Assembly: GCF_028705895.1 (NCBI RefSeq)
Contig: NZ_JAQWCQ010000041.1
Location: forward strand, 1-32,571
Reading direction: 5' to 3'
Source of the DNA: Massilibacteroides sp.
GTDB taxonomy: Bacteria; Bacteroidota; Bacteroidia; Bacteroidales; Tannerellaceae
Length of the DNA stretch: 32,571 bases
Shown: positions 6,807 to 14,125 of the stretch, piece by piece
Layout of the letters: every line of letters begins with the position of its first letter
Numbering within the stretch: position 1 is the stretch's first letter
Notes under the pieces: model-generated
What the model was told of the DNA's origin: nothing
Seen by the model: only the letters and a program-made list of their open reading frames with translations
Database searches by the model: none
Translations under genes and position numbers: made by a program

Positions 6807-8326
6807 AGTTTTACTTTTTTTGCTTTTCCTCTTTTGCTTTCGTTATGAAAACGGTCAACAGCGGTGACAATATACGTATATTTCTCATCCCCGCTATTGT
6901 AAGGTAACAAATAATAAGTATCTCTGGTTGTGGTTATAATATTATCCGGATTATTTAAATCCTTTTTATCATGTTTTCCGAAACGATAAATAACAAAATA
7001 AGAGGCTAACTCGGGATTCGTAGAACTTTGTTCTGCTTCCCAATGCAGCAGATAACCATGCTCAGTCCATTCGGCCTTTAATTTTTTCACTTCTTTCGGA
7101 GCCCGATCGTGTAAATGCGTATAAGCCGGAATCAAAGCGGGTGAACGATGATAATGACGTACTAAACTATCTGCTACCCCCCCGTTATTCCATAATATCT
7201 CATTGGCCGGCCAGAAACAGTTTCCTTTCACATTAGACAACGAACGTTCAATATGCATCTTTTGTGTTAGCTGTTTAGCTTTCATTGTTCGTGCTACATC
7301 CTGTCCGATATAAAGATGCCCTCCATTCGCATTTCTGTTCCACCAGTTAATTAAGGTAGTATAATCAGCTGCAGAATGACCGATTTCCCAGTAAATCTGG
7401 GGAATATTATAATCTATCCAGCCTTCTTTTGTCCAACGGATAACATCTGCGTACAGATCGTCATAATTCTGAAGTCCGTTGGTATTACTTCCCGAACCGT
7501 CGGGTGTGCTTTTTTTATTTCTGTAAATTCCAAACGGACTAATTCCGAAACGTACCCATGGCTTTGTAAGTAAAATTGTTCGCTTTAACTCGCTAATCAA
7601 CGTATTCACATTGTCTCTCCTCCAATCAGCTTTGGTCGCCTCAGTATAACCTTTAGGCTTACCAAACTTGCTGAAACTTCTTTCATCGGGAAAGGGTACA
7701 CCCGCAACAGGGTAAGGATAAAAATAGTCGTCCATATGAATGGCGTCCACATCATAACGGGAAACTATATCCCGCACAACACGACAAATAAACTGACGGT
7801 TATCCGGAATTCCCGGGTCAAATAGAATCTGTTTATTATAGGTCACAAACAAATCCGGACGATCATAGTAAATATGTGAATCGGCAAAACGTGTATTTCC
7901 TGCAGTACTGGCACGATAGGGATTCAGCCAGGCATGAAACTCCATATTCCGTTTATGGCATTCTTCAATTAAAAAGGCCATCGGATCAAAATTACCTGCC
8001 GGTGCAAGTCCTTGTTCTCCTGTAAAGAATCGGCTCCAAGGCTCTATATCCGATTTATAGAAGGCATCAGCTTCCGGTCTGACCTGAAAAATAATTGCAT
8101 TAATACCGCAATCCTGCAAAAGATCAAGCTTCTTGGAAAAGCTTTTCTTCATTTCAGCAGGAGACATATCTTTATATTCTCCCTGAAAAGCCGTTTGTAT
8201 CCAGGCGCCGCGAAACTCACGTTTCGGATTCTCACTAACCAATGAAACGGACTGTCTTGATACAGAACAAGACGTTACCAACAAAACGAAAAGAGCGGAA
8301 AAGAGTCGGATATATTTAACAAACAT
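6803..8326 (-). CDS. GHL10/DUF187 glycosyl hydrolase lipoprotein, DigH-like
   Basis: This is a 507-residue lipoprotein (lipobox LVTSC, Cys20 from the chosen start) of the GHL10 family. In E. coli the family member DigH (YddW) cleaves peptidoglycan glycan strands that lack stem peptides. Typical TIM-barrel segments are present in order: REFRGAWIQT, IIFQVRPEADAFY, FHAWLNPYRAS, VDAIHMDDYFYPYP, FGISPFGIYRN and IDYNIPQIYWEIG. The likely acid residues are the paired aspartates of HMDDYF and the glutamate of YWEIG. The C-terminal 110 residues look like a fibronectin type III domain. I chose ATG 8326 rather than the in-frame ATG at 8371, because a -7 box (8350-8357) lies between them and only the later start begins with the signal peptide. 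It forms an operon with the C11 peptidase. The link to peptidoglycan comes from the family and is not shown by the sequence. Confidence 0.87.
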   Translation of the reverse strand: MFVKYIRLFSALFVLLVTSCSVSRQSVSLVSENPKREFRGAWIQTAFQGEYKDMSPAEMKKSFSKKLDLLQDCGINAIIFQVRPEADAFYKSDIEPWSRFFTGEQGLAPAGNFDPMAFLIEECHKRNMEFHAWLNPYRASTAGNTRFADSHIYYDRPDLFVTYNKQILFDPGIPDNRQFICRVVRDIVSRYDVDAIHMDDYFYPYPVAGVPFPDERSFSKFGKPKGYTEATKADWRRDNVNTLISELKRTILLTKPWVRFGISPFGIYRNKKSTPDGSGSNTNGLQNYDDLYADVIRWTKEGWIDYNIPQIYWEIGHSAADYTTLINWWNRNANGGHLYIGQDVARTMKAKQLTQKMHIERSLSNVKGNCFWPANEILWNNGGVADSLVRHYHRSPALIPAYTHLHDRAPKEVKKLKAEWTEHGYLLHWEAEQSSTNPELASYFVIYRFGKHDKKDLNNPDNIITTTRDTYYLLPYNSGDEKYTYIVTAVDRFHNESKRGKAKKVKL

Positions 8327-8349
8327 GAATGCTGACTTTTTATTTTCGG

Positions 8350-8357
8350 CAAAAATA
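8350..8357 (-). promoter_or_regulatory. -7 promoter box of the GHL10/C11 operon
   Basis: On the minus strand this reads TATTTTTG, a perfect -7 box, 23 bases upstream of the ATG at 8326. No well-spaced -33 element is visible. The leader would be under 20 bases. Confidence 0.5.
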
Positions 8358-8511
8358 GTGATAAAGTACAAATATTCCGACCTTTATGATATCTGTTTAT
8401 ATAGTAATTACTTTTCAGACCACCGGTTTGATATTCCTTAACTATATTATCCGTCGCACTTAAGATATTGTCGTTCAAGTTAGGCTTTTGCGGATAAAAC
8501 AGAAGAGAGCT

Positions 8512-9900
8512 TCAAGGCTTTTCAGCAGGTAATTCATTCATAATCTCACGTATATCCATAATCGTTACAGTACTTTTCTTACCATCAGGAGCCAGCATGT
8601 TCATTGTGTTTATTTGGCGGAAAAACATTTCATTGTAGATTTTCTCTATATCCCGATGTCTGAAGAAAAGGAACTCCGGATTTACTTTCTTTCGAATTGC
8701 CTCCCTTGTATATAACACTTTAATAAATAATGCACGTTGCTGCTGCACCTCATCTTTTATATTGAATATATCCGACGTGTAAAATCGATCTATCTGGGCA
8801 AGAAAGTCAATCTTGTCGGGATATTTCTGCCACAGTTCATAATACAACTTTTCCGCCTGTCTTCGTTGCCCGTCTTTTTGATACGTCTCAGCACGAAACA
8901 TCTTAAGCTGAGTAAAATATGTTTCCGGAGGCTGTAACTCTTCTTCAACACTATTGAACAGTTCGAATGCTCGTTTGCGATCGTATGTTTTACCTAACGC
9001 AGAGCCTAAGAACAGGCAGACATCAACTGAGGTTGAATCTTTAGTATATGCAGCTTCAAGCAGCTCTACAGCATCCAGGTATCGACCGGCATGATACCTG
9101 GAGACACCTCCGTATTTTAATGTAATATAAGCAGAGTCTCCCTCCTGAATCAATGAGGTGTATAATGTATCGGCATCAGCATAACGCTTACACATAAACA
9201 AAGCCATCCCTTTATTCCGAAGGATTTGTCGATTATTCGGATTATAGTATAATGCCGTATCACAAATAGCTAATGCTTCTACGGCATAATCAGGCCCCAT
9301 ACGTAACATAGAATTAATTAAAGCGCTGGCCAATCCTTCATTTTCTCTATTATAATTATAGGCTAAAAAATAGCTGGAAGTAGCCATAAAATATTGTTCC
9401 AGTTTCGTATAACAATCTCCCAAGCCGGTTAACAAAGCCGGATTTTCGTCATTATATTCGATCAGGGTTGTGTATTGTGTAATGGATTTTTCATAGTTTT
9501 CAGTCTGATAGTACAAACGAGCCAATTGATAGTTAGCATAGAAGTTCAGACTGTCTGTTGCTAATACCTGATAGAATAGTTTTTCCGCTTCTGCTCCCCG
9601 TCCAACGTTAATCGCAGTACGAGCTAAAGTATTAAGGATATCAATATTAGTCGTATCCATAGCAAAGCAATACTTGTAGAAATTATAAGCATTACGATAC
9701 CTCAACATACCCTCATAGGCTTGCCCAATTGCATACATAGTCGTAAAATTTGCGGAATCGCCTGCAGTAAGATGTTCCGCTTTTTCAATAACCGTTCCAA
9801 AATCTTTACGATTAACAAGAGCCTGCCAATCCGGTTCGTCCTGTGCCTGCCCGATAAAGGGCAGAACACAGAAGAACAGAAAAACTAATCTATGTGTCAT
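8512..9900 (-). CDS. Periplasmic TPR-repeat protein of the BlaI/M56 operon
   Basis: This 462-residue protein has a Sec signal peptide (VFLFFCVLPFIGQAQ, cleavage near residue 20), so it acts in the periplasm. Most of the rest is helical tetratricopeptide repeats. Clear repeat units include YEGMLRYRNAYNFYKYCFAMDTTN, ARLYYQTENYEKSITQYTTL, LGDCYTKLEQYFMATSSYFLAY and YHAGRYLDAVELLEAAY. The C-terminal 110 residues are not obviously TPR. TPR proteins act as scaffolds for other proteins. The gene starts 19 bases after the M56 peptidase gene, so it is the third gene of the operon and may bind that peptidase's periplasmic TonB-type domains or a protein it cleaves. The target is unknown. Confidence 0.85.
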   Translation of the reverse strand: MTHRLVFLFFCVLPFIGQAQDEPDWQALVNRKDFGTVIEKAEHLTAGDSANFTTMYAIGQAYEGMLRYRNAYNFYKYCFAMDTTNIDILNTLARTAINVGRGAEAEKLFYQVLATDSLNFYANYQLARLYYQTENYEKSITQYTTLIEYNDENPALLTGLGDCYTKLEQYFMATSSYFLAYNYNRENEGLASALINSMLRMGPDYAVEALAICDTALYYNPNNRQILRNKGMALFMCKRYADADTLYTSLIQEGDSAYITLKYGGVSRYHAGRYLDAVELLEAAYTKDSTSVDVCLFLGSALGKTYDRKRAFELFNSVEEELQPPETYFTQLKMFRAETYQKDGQRRQAEKLYYELWQKYPDKIDFLAQIDRFYTSDIFNIKDEVQQQRALFIKVLYTREAIRKKVNPEFLFFRHRDIEKIYNEMFFRQINTMNMLAPDGKKSTVTIMDIREIMNELPAEKP

Positions 9901-9919
9901 AGTGATGTTTTTAATAAGA

Positions 9920-11755
9920 CTATTGAAGTCTGAATATTACAGGTATAGTATATTTTACATTGACTGTTTTACCACGTTGTTTCCCGGGAGTCCAGGTCGG
10001 CATAGATCCTATCACCCTGACGGCCTCTTTGTCCAACTCAGCAGAAACTCCACGTACCACCTTAACATCATCGATCTTACCTTCTTTAGTTATAATACAA
10101 GCGACAATTACCCGTCCTTGAACACCGGCTTTCTGAGTCTCTATCGGATATTTTACATTTTCAGCTATATACGTCAACAAGGCTTGATCACCACCGGGGA
10201 ATTTCGGCATATCTTCAACAACTGTAAAAACCGGCTCGCCTGTAGATGTCTTTTCAACTTCCTTTTCCGGAATATTCTTCCCACTTAATCTGAAGGTAAC
10301 AGGCACAGTATATTTTACATTAACAGCCTGTCCCCGTTGTTTTCCCGGAGACCAGGCGGGAAATGACCCAATAACCCGCAAAGCCTCAGCATCCAAAACG
10401 GGATCAACACTACGTACTATTTCAGCATCGCCTATCGTTCCGTCTTTTTTCACGACAAAAGAGGCGATAACGCGTCCGTGAATTCCACTTTCTTGAGCAG
10501 CTTTCGGGTACTTTATGTTATCATGGAGAAATTGCAATAGAGCTTGGTCTCCACCCGGAAATCTCGGCATATCTTCAACAACCGTAAAAACCTGCTCCCC
10601 AGATGTCTTTTGGTCACTTCCTCTTAATATAGTCTTAGGTTGCGACTGCACAGCAGTAATCAGTCTTTCTTCGGTATCGTAATTAGGAAACGAAATACTC
10701 AACGTTTCATTTTCTTTCGCTTCAAGTTCAAAGTTTCCATCTATGTCTGTGATGGTACCCATATCTCTCTCTTTAATCACAACAGCTGCTCCGAGGATTG
10801 ATTGCCCATCGGCATCGACAACCTGTCCTTTTACTTTGACTACTTCTTCTCCATCTGAAGTTTGCGGTGCACGCTCCATATTACAAAACTGCAACAACAA
10901 AGCTGCGAATGGCAGAAACATAAGATATTTTGCTCTACCGATTTTTCCTGAACGTTTTTTATTCATCATGATAATGCGGTTTTTAATGTCTAATACATTG
11001 AAATTATTATATATAGAAGTGGTTGTTTCATAATGGGTAAGTCCAAGCAAATGGAATTGATAAGCTTTGCTATCATAACCGGCATGAATCACCTTATTAT
11101 CCGCCAGATACTCCAGATTATGTTTTATCTCGCGTTTCAGCAACCAGACGAAAGGATTTATCCAGCAAAGGATTAAAACAAACTCACTGATTATAACATC
11201 GACAGAATGCCATTGAGACACATGCGTAGATTCATGTGTGAGGATCTCTTTTAGTTCATTTTCCGAATGACTTGCAGGGTGAACAAAAATCATGTTGAAA
11301 AAAGAAAACGGACTGGCCGGTTTTGAAAGTACATAAACAGGAATACCATTTATCTCAGAACGTTTACTCTGTCTGGCTATCCATAGAATGCTTCCCACCT
11401 GTACCAAAAAACGACAAAACAAAAGACCGCTGATAAGCCAATAAAGAATGAACCCGAATTGCATCATATTATCTGTCCAGGATACAGAAGCAGCTTCGGG
11501 ATCTACATTTGCCCGAACTTCTACCTCAGGAAGAAATGCAGAATACGTATATATTACTTCAGCAATGGGTTGCTGCATCTTGAGCCATTGTTGCGTATTA
11601 AACAATGGATAAGAAAATGCCAGTGCAAAAAACAAAAGCAAAATTATCCGGCGTAGATTAAAATACGTATCCTTATAAAAGAACAGCCTGTAAAAGCCAT
11701 ATAAAAGAATAAGCGCCAGATTTACTTTTATAAAATAGATCAATTCAGGAGTCAT
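9920..11755 (-). CDS. BlaR1-like M56 membrane peptidase with two TonB C-terminal domains
   Basis: This 611-residue inner-membrane protein has N-terminal membrane segments at about 5-22, 36-50, 99-125 and 187-205. It carries a zinc metallopeptidase site, HESTH (174-178), with E215 (LEYLADN) as the probable third ligand. This is the M56 family of BlaR1/MecR1 sensors, which cleave a BlaI-type repressor. Instead of a penicillin-binding sensor it has a further membrane segment (about 277-291), a carboxypeptidase-regulatory-like beta domain (about 304-370) and two TonB C-terminal domains (about 397-490 and 517-610). The two TonB domains are a 120-residue tandem duplication: both begin VFTVVEDMP(R/K)FPGGDQALL and both contain SPGKQRG or TPGKQRG. 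TonB C-terminal domains normally touch the TonB box of outer-membrane receptors. The sensor input may therefore be receptor engagement; this is inference. The gene is 18 bases from the repressor gene. Confidence 0.9.
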   Translation of the reverse strand: MTPELIYFIKVNLALILLYGFYRLFFYKDTYFNLRRIILLLFFALAFSYPLFNTQQWLKMQQPIAEVIYTYSAFLPEVEVRANVDPEAASVSWTDNMMQFGFILYWLISGLLFCRFLVQVGSILWIARQSKRSEINGIPVYVLSKPASPFSFFNMIFVHPASHSENELKEILTHESTHVSQWHSVDVIISEFVLILCWINPFVWLLKREIKHNLEYLADNKVIHAGYDSKAYQFHLLGLTHYETTTSIYNNFNVLDIKNRIIMMNKKRSGKIGRAKYLMFLPFAALLLQFCNMERAPQTSDGEEVVKVKGQVVDADGQSILGAAVVIKERDMGTITDIDGNFELEAKENETLSISFPNYDTEERLITAVQSQPKTILRGSDQKTSGEQVFTVVEDMPRFPGGDQALLQFLHDNIKYPKAAQESGIHGRVIASFVVKKDGTIGDAEIVRSVDPVLDAEALRVIGSFPAWSPGKQRGQAVNVKYTVPVTFRLSGKNIPEKEVEKTSTGEPVFTVVEDMPKFPGGDQALLTYIAENVKYPIETQKAGVQGRVIVACIITKEGKIDDVKVVRGVSAELDKEAVRVIGSMPTWTPGKQRGKTVNVKYTIPVIFRLQ

Positions 11756-11773
11756 GGCGGTAAGGTTTTTAAA

Positions 11774-12136
11774 TTATTCTTTGCCTTTTTCAATCATCTT
11801 TATGATGTCTTCCAAGTCCTTAGCCGTCAACTTCTGTTCCTTGGCAAAAAACGACACCATTTCCTTGTAAGAGTTTTCAAAATAATTTTGAACCACACCA
11901 TTCATAAAAGCCCGCTTATAATCACTTTCTGCAATAATCGGAGTATATTCGTATGTGTTGCCATGCTGTTTGGCTTTCACGTACTTTTTACGTTCCAGAT
12001 TCTTGATTATAGAAGCCAAAGTCGTATAAGGAGGTTTCGGGTCATTATACTTAGCTAAAACATCTTTCACAAAACATGGAGCTATCTGCCATATCCAGCG
12101 CATAGCTTCTTCTTCCTGCATTGTTAATCTTTCCAT
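11774..12136 (-). CDS. BlaI/MecI-family transcriptional repressor
   Basis: This 120-residue winged-helix repressor is normal in length for BlaI/MecI. The N-terminal half carries the family DNA-binding segment (TMQEEEAMRWIWQ, then YTTLASIIKNLERKKYVKAKQHGNTYEYTPI). The C-terminal half is a helical dimerisation region. The cleavage region known in BlaI lies near residues 100-102 and here falls around TAKDLEDII. It is the first gene of the operon with the M56 peptidase and TPR genes. Two perfect operator dyads lie just upstream of it, so it very likely represses its own operon until the M56 partner inactivates it. Other targets elsewhere in the genome are possible. No beta-lactamase gene is nearby. 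Confidence 0.93.
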   Translation of the reverse strand: MERLTMQEEEAMRWIWQIAPCFVKDVLAKYNDPKPPYTTLASIIKNLERKKYVKAKQHGNTYEYTPIIAESDYKRAFMNGVVQNYFENSYKEMVSFFAKEQKLTAKDLEDIIKMIEKGKE

Positions 12137-12157
12137 ATCTATAACTATATTACTGTT

Positions 12158-12194
12158 TACGAATCGTTCGTAGCAAATCTACGAATTATTCGTA
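12158..12194. promoter_or_regulatory. Twin BlaI-type operators flanking the -7 box
   Basis: Two dyads are present: TACGAATCGTTCGTA (12158-12172) and TACGAATTATTCGTA (12180-12194). Each is a perfect 6-bp palindrome with a 3-base centre (7-bp arms for the second). Their centres are 22 bases apart, about two helical turns. Read on the minus strand, TAGATTTG (12174-12181), a perfect -7 box, sits between and touches the second dyad. Transcription would start inside the first dyad and give a leader of about 30 bases before the repressor ATG at 12136. This layout fits auto-repression by the adjacent BlaI-family protein. Confidence 0.8.
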
Positions 12195-12418
12195 GCCTTT
12201 GTCTTGTCAAACAGTTAATTTATACTAAAACGTTGTTTTTTATTGCCTGGCCCTATCAAAAAACATAAAACGAACCAATTTATTAAATAGATTTACCCAT
12301 TTTCACAATTAAAAGATTAGATGTTTTCTTTTTATTTACAATCGGAAAACAATAAGGGTAAGTTAGGTGTTTTTGAAAAAATTATTTACCTTTAAATCAT
12401 AAACTTAAATTAATAGAA
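12195..12418. other. Intergenic stretch between repressor operators and the YegP-like gene
   Basis: This A/T-rich stretch has no gene that I can support. A possible promoter for the downstream gene is TTAG (12363-12366), a 20-base spacer and TACCTTTA (12387-12394), which fits the -33/-7 pattern with one mismatch in each box. The leader would be about 20 bases. Confidence 0.4.
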
Positions 12419-12754
12419 ATGGGAAAATTTGAACTGTCAAAAAGAAAAAACGGTGAATTTCAGTTTAACCTGAAAGCAGGAAATGGAGAAATAATCCTTA
12501 CAAGTGAAGGCTATACTACTAAAGCAGCTTGTCTGAACGGTATTGAATCGGTAAAGAAGAACAGTCCGACAGACGGCAGATATGAAAAAAAGACTGCAGC
12601 TAACGGTAAATTCTTTTTCAATCTGAAAGCAACAAACGGTCAGGTAATTGGTTCAAGTCAGATGTACGCTTCCGAATCGGGTCGTGACAATGGCATTGAG
12701 TCTGTAAAAAAGAACGGACCTGAATCTCCTACCGTTGAATTGTTAGAAGATTAA
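12419..12754 (+). CDS. YegP-like DUF1508 protein, two repeats
   Basis: This 111-residue cytoplasmic protein consists of two copies of the DUF1508/YegP domain. The repeats are clear: KFELSKRKNGEFQFNLKAGNGEIILTS with GIESVKKN at about 3-48, and RYEKKTAANGKFFFNLKATNGQVIGSS with GIESVKKN at about 54-99. The conserved core is NG-x-FxFNLKAxNG. Two-repeat proteins of this size are common in bacteria, and their biochemical role is not established. No signal peptide is present. The gene stands alone, with its own probable promoter and a strong terminator after it. Confidence 0.9.
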   Translation: MGKFELSKRKNGEFQFNLKAGNGEIILTSEGYTTKAACLNGIESVKKNSPTDGRYEKKTAANGKFFFNLKATNGQVIGSSQMYASESGRDNGIESVKKNGPESPTVELLED

Positions 12755-12781
12755 TAAAAAACAAAAACCCACATAAAACAG

Positions 12782-12816
12782 AAAAGAGGAATAACATCGT
12801 GTTGTTCCTCTTTTTT
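12782..12816 (+). terminator. Intrinsic terminator after the YegP-like gene
   Basis: A 15-bp stem (12782-12796 with 12800-12814, one G-T pair) closes a TCG loop and is followed by or overlaps a run of six T (12811-12816). This is a classic rho-independent terminator 28 bases after the stop codon. Confidence 0.88.
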
Positions 12817-12889
12817 GGATGGATAAACCCTTGAAGCAGAAGAATCCGTGATTACAAATCATGAATGACTATTGAATTAGTGAAATGAT

Positions 12890-12897
12890 TATCTTTG
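12890..12897 (+). promoter_or_regulatory. -7 promoter box of hflX
   Basis: TATCTTTG is a perfect -7 box that ends 5 bases before the ATG at 12903. It rules out the upstream in-frame ATG at 12885 and implies a very short or absent 5' leader. No -33 element at standard spacing is clear. Confidence 0.6.
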
Positions 12898-12902
12898 CGG
12901 TT

Positions 12903-14117
12903 ATGAAAGAATTTATCATATCGGAAGCGCAATCAGAAAAGGCCGTCTTAGTCGGATTAGTTACTGCTGAACAGAATGAACAGCAAGTGAAAGAATATCT
13001 TGACGAATTAGCTTTCCTGGCGGATACGGCAGGGGTTGAAGCGGTTAAGCGGTTCCAACAGAAATTGGATTTTCCTAATCCGGTCACTTTTGTCGGTACC
13101 GGAAAACTGAAAGAGATCAAGGAATATGTCGTGGAGCACGAGATTGGTGTTGTGATCTTCGACGATGAATTATCGGCTAAACAGTTGCGCAATATAGAAA
13201 GAGAACTTCAGGTAAAAATCTTAGACCGGACAAACCTGATATTAGATATTTTTGCACATCGTGCACAAACAGCGCATGCAAAAACGCAGGTTGAACTGGC
13301 GCAATATAAATATATGTTGCCCCGTCTGACTCGCCTTTGGACTCACTTGGAACGTCAGCGTGGTGGAGTGGGTATGCGCGGACCGGGTGAAACACAGCTG
13401 GAGACTGACAAACGTATCATTCTGGATAAAATTTCAAAACTGAAAAACGATCTGAAAGATATTGATAAGCAAAAAAGCGTTCAGCGGAAGAATCGTGGAA
13501 AAATGGTACGTGTTGCTTTGGTCGGATATACCAATGTGGGCAAATCTACATTAATGAATCTATTGAGTAAAAGCGAAGTGTTTGCCGAGAACAAATTGTT
13601 TGCAACATTAGATACGACCGTACGCAAGGTGATTGTCGAAAACTTACCGTTCTTATTATCAGACACCGTTGGTTTTATCCGGAAATTACCGACAGAATTA
13701 GTTGAGTCGTTTAAATCTACGCTGGATGAAGTACGCGAAGCCGATTTGCTTGTGCACATCGTGGATGTCTCCCATCCGACGTTTGAAGACCAGATTGAGG
13801 TGGTAAACAAAACACTGGCTGAAATCGACAAGACGGAGAAACCGATGATTATGGTATTTAATAAGATAGATGCTTTCACTTACGTGGAGAAAGAGGCGGA
13901 CGACCTCACGCCCTCTACAAAAGAAAACATCAATCTGGATGAGTTGAAACGTACCTGGATGAATAAAATGCAGGATAATTGCCTGTTTATTTCAGCAAAA
14001 GAGAAAACAAATATCGAAGCGCTTAAATCCTTATTGTATGAGCGTGTGAAGGAAATTCATATTACCCGATTTCCGTATAATGATTTTCTCTTTCAGCAAT
14101 ACGATGAAGATGAATAA
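12903..14117 (+). CDS. hflX: Ribosome-associated GTPase HflX
   Basis: HflX is a GTPase that binds the large ribosomal subunit and splits stalled ribosomes under stress. The product is 404 residues from the chosen start. Its N-terminal HflX domain includes the signature RGGVGMRGPGETQLETD (about 153-169) and is followed by a coiled helical linker. The GTPase motifs are G1 GYTNVGKS (208-215), G2 LFATLDTTVR, G3 DTVGF, G4 NKID and G5 ISAKE. I chose ATG 12903 because the -7 box overlaps the region just after the alternative ATG at 12885. The DUF4954 gene follows 8 bases after the stop, so the two form an operon. Confidence 0.96.
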   Translation: MKEFIISEAQSEKAVLVGLVTAEQNEQQVKEYLDELAFLADTAGVEAVKRFQQKLDFPNPVTFVGTGKLKEIKEYVVEHEIGVVIFDDELSAKQLRNIERELQVKILDRTNLILDIFAHRAQTAHAKTQVELAQYKYMLPRLTRLWTHLERQRGGVGMRGPGETQLETDKRIILDKISKLKNDLKDIDKQKSVQRKNRGKMVRVALVGYTNVGKSTLMNLLSKSEVFAENKLFATLDTTVRKVIVENLPFLLSDTVGFIRKLPTELVESFKSTLDEVREADLLVHIVDVSHPTFEDQIEVVNKTLAEIDKTEKPMIMVFNKIDAFTYVEKEADDLTPSTKENINLDELKRTWMNKMQDNCLFISAKEKTNIEALKSLLYERVKEIHITRFPYNDFLFQQYDEDE

Positions 14118-14125
14118 AAACACTT

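Noticed and set aside
8327-8371. Upstream ATG of the GHL10 hydrolase gene
   Set aside because: A perfect minus-strand -7 box lies between this ATG and the next, and only the later start begins with the lipoprotein signal.
9902-10288. Plus-strand reading frame across the end of the M56/TonB gene
   Set aside because: It is antisense to two conserved domains and has no start context or recognisable family.
12174-12215. A standard -33 TTTG for the BlaI operon promoter
   Set aside because: The nearest minus-strand TTTG is 26 bases from the -7 box, too far; I kept only the -7 box and operators.
13481-13879. Minus-strand reading frame of 132 codons inside hflX
   Set aside because: It is antisense to the conserved GTPase motifs and has low-complexity, non-protein-like composition.
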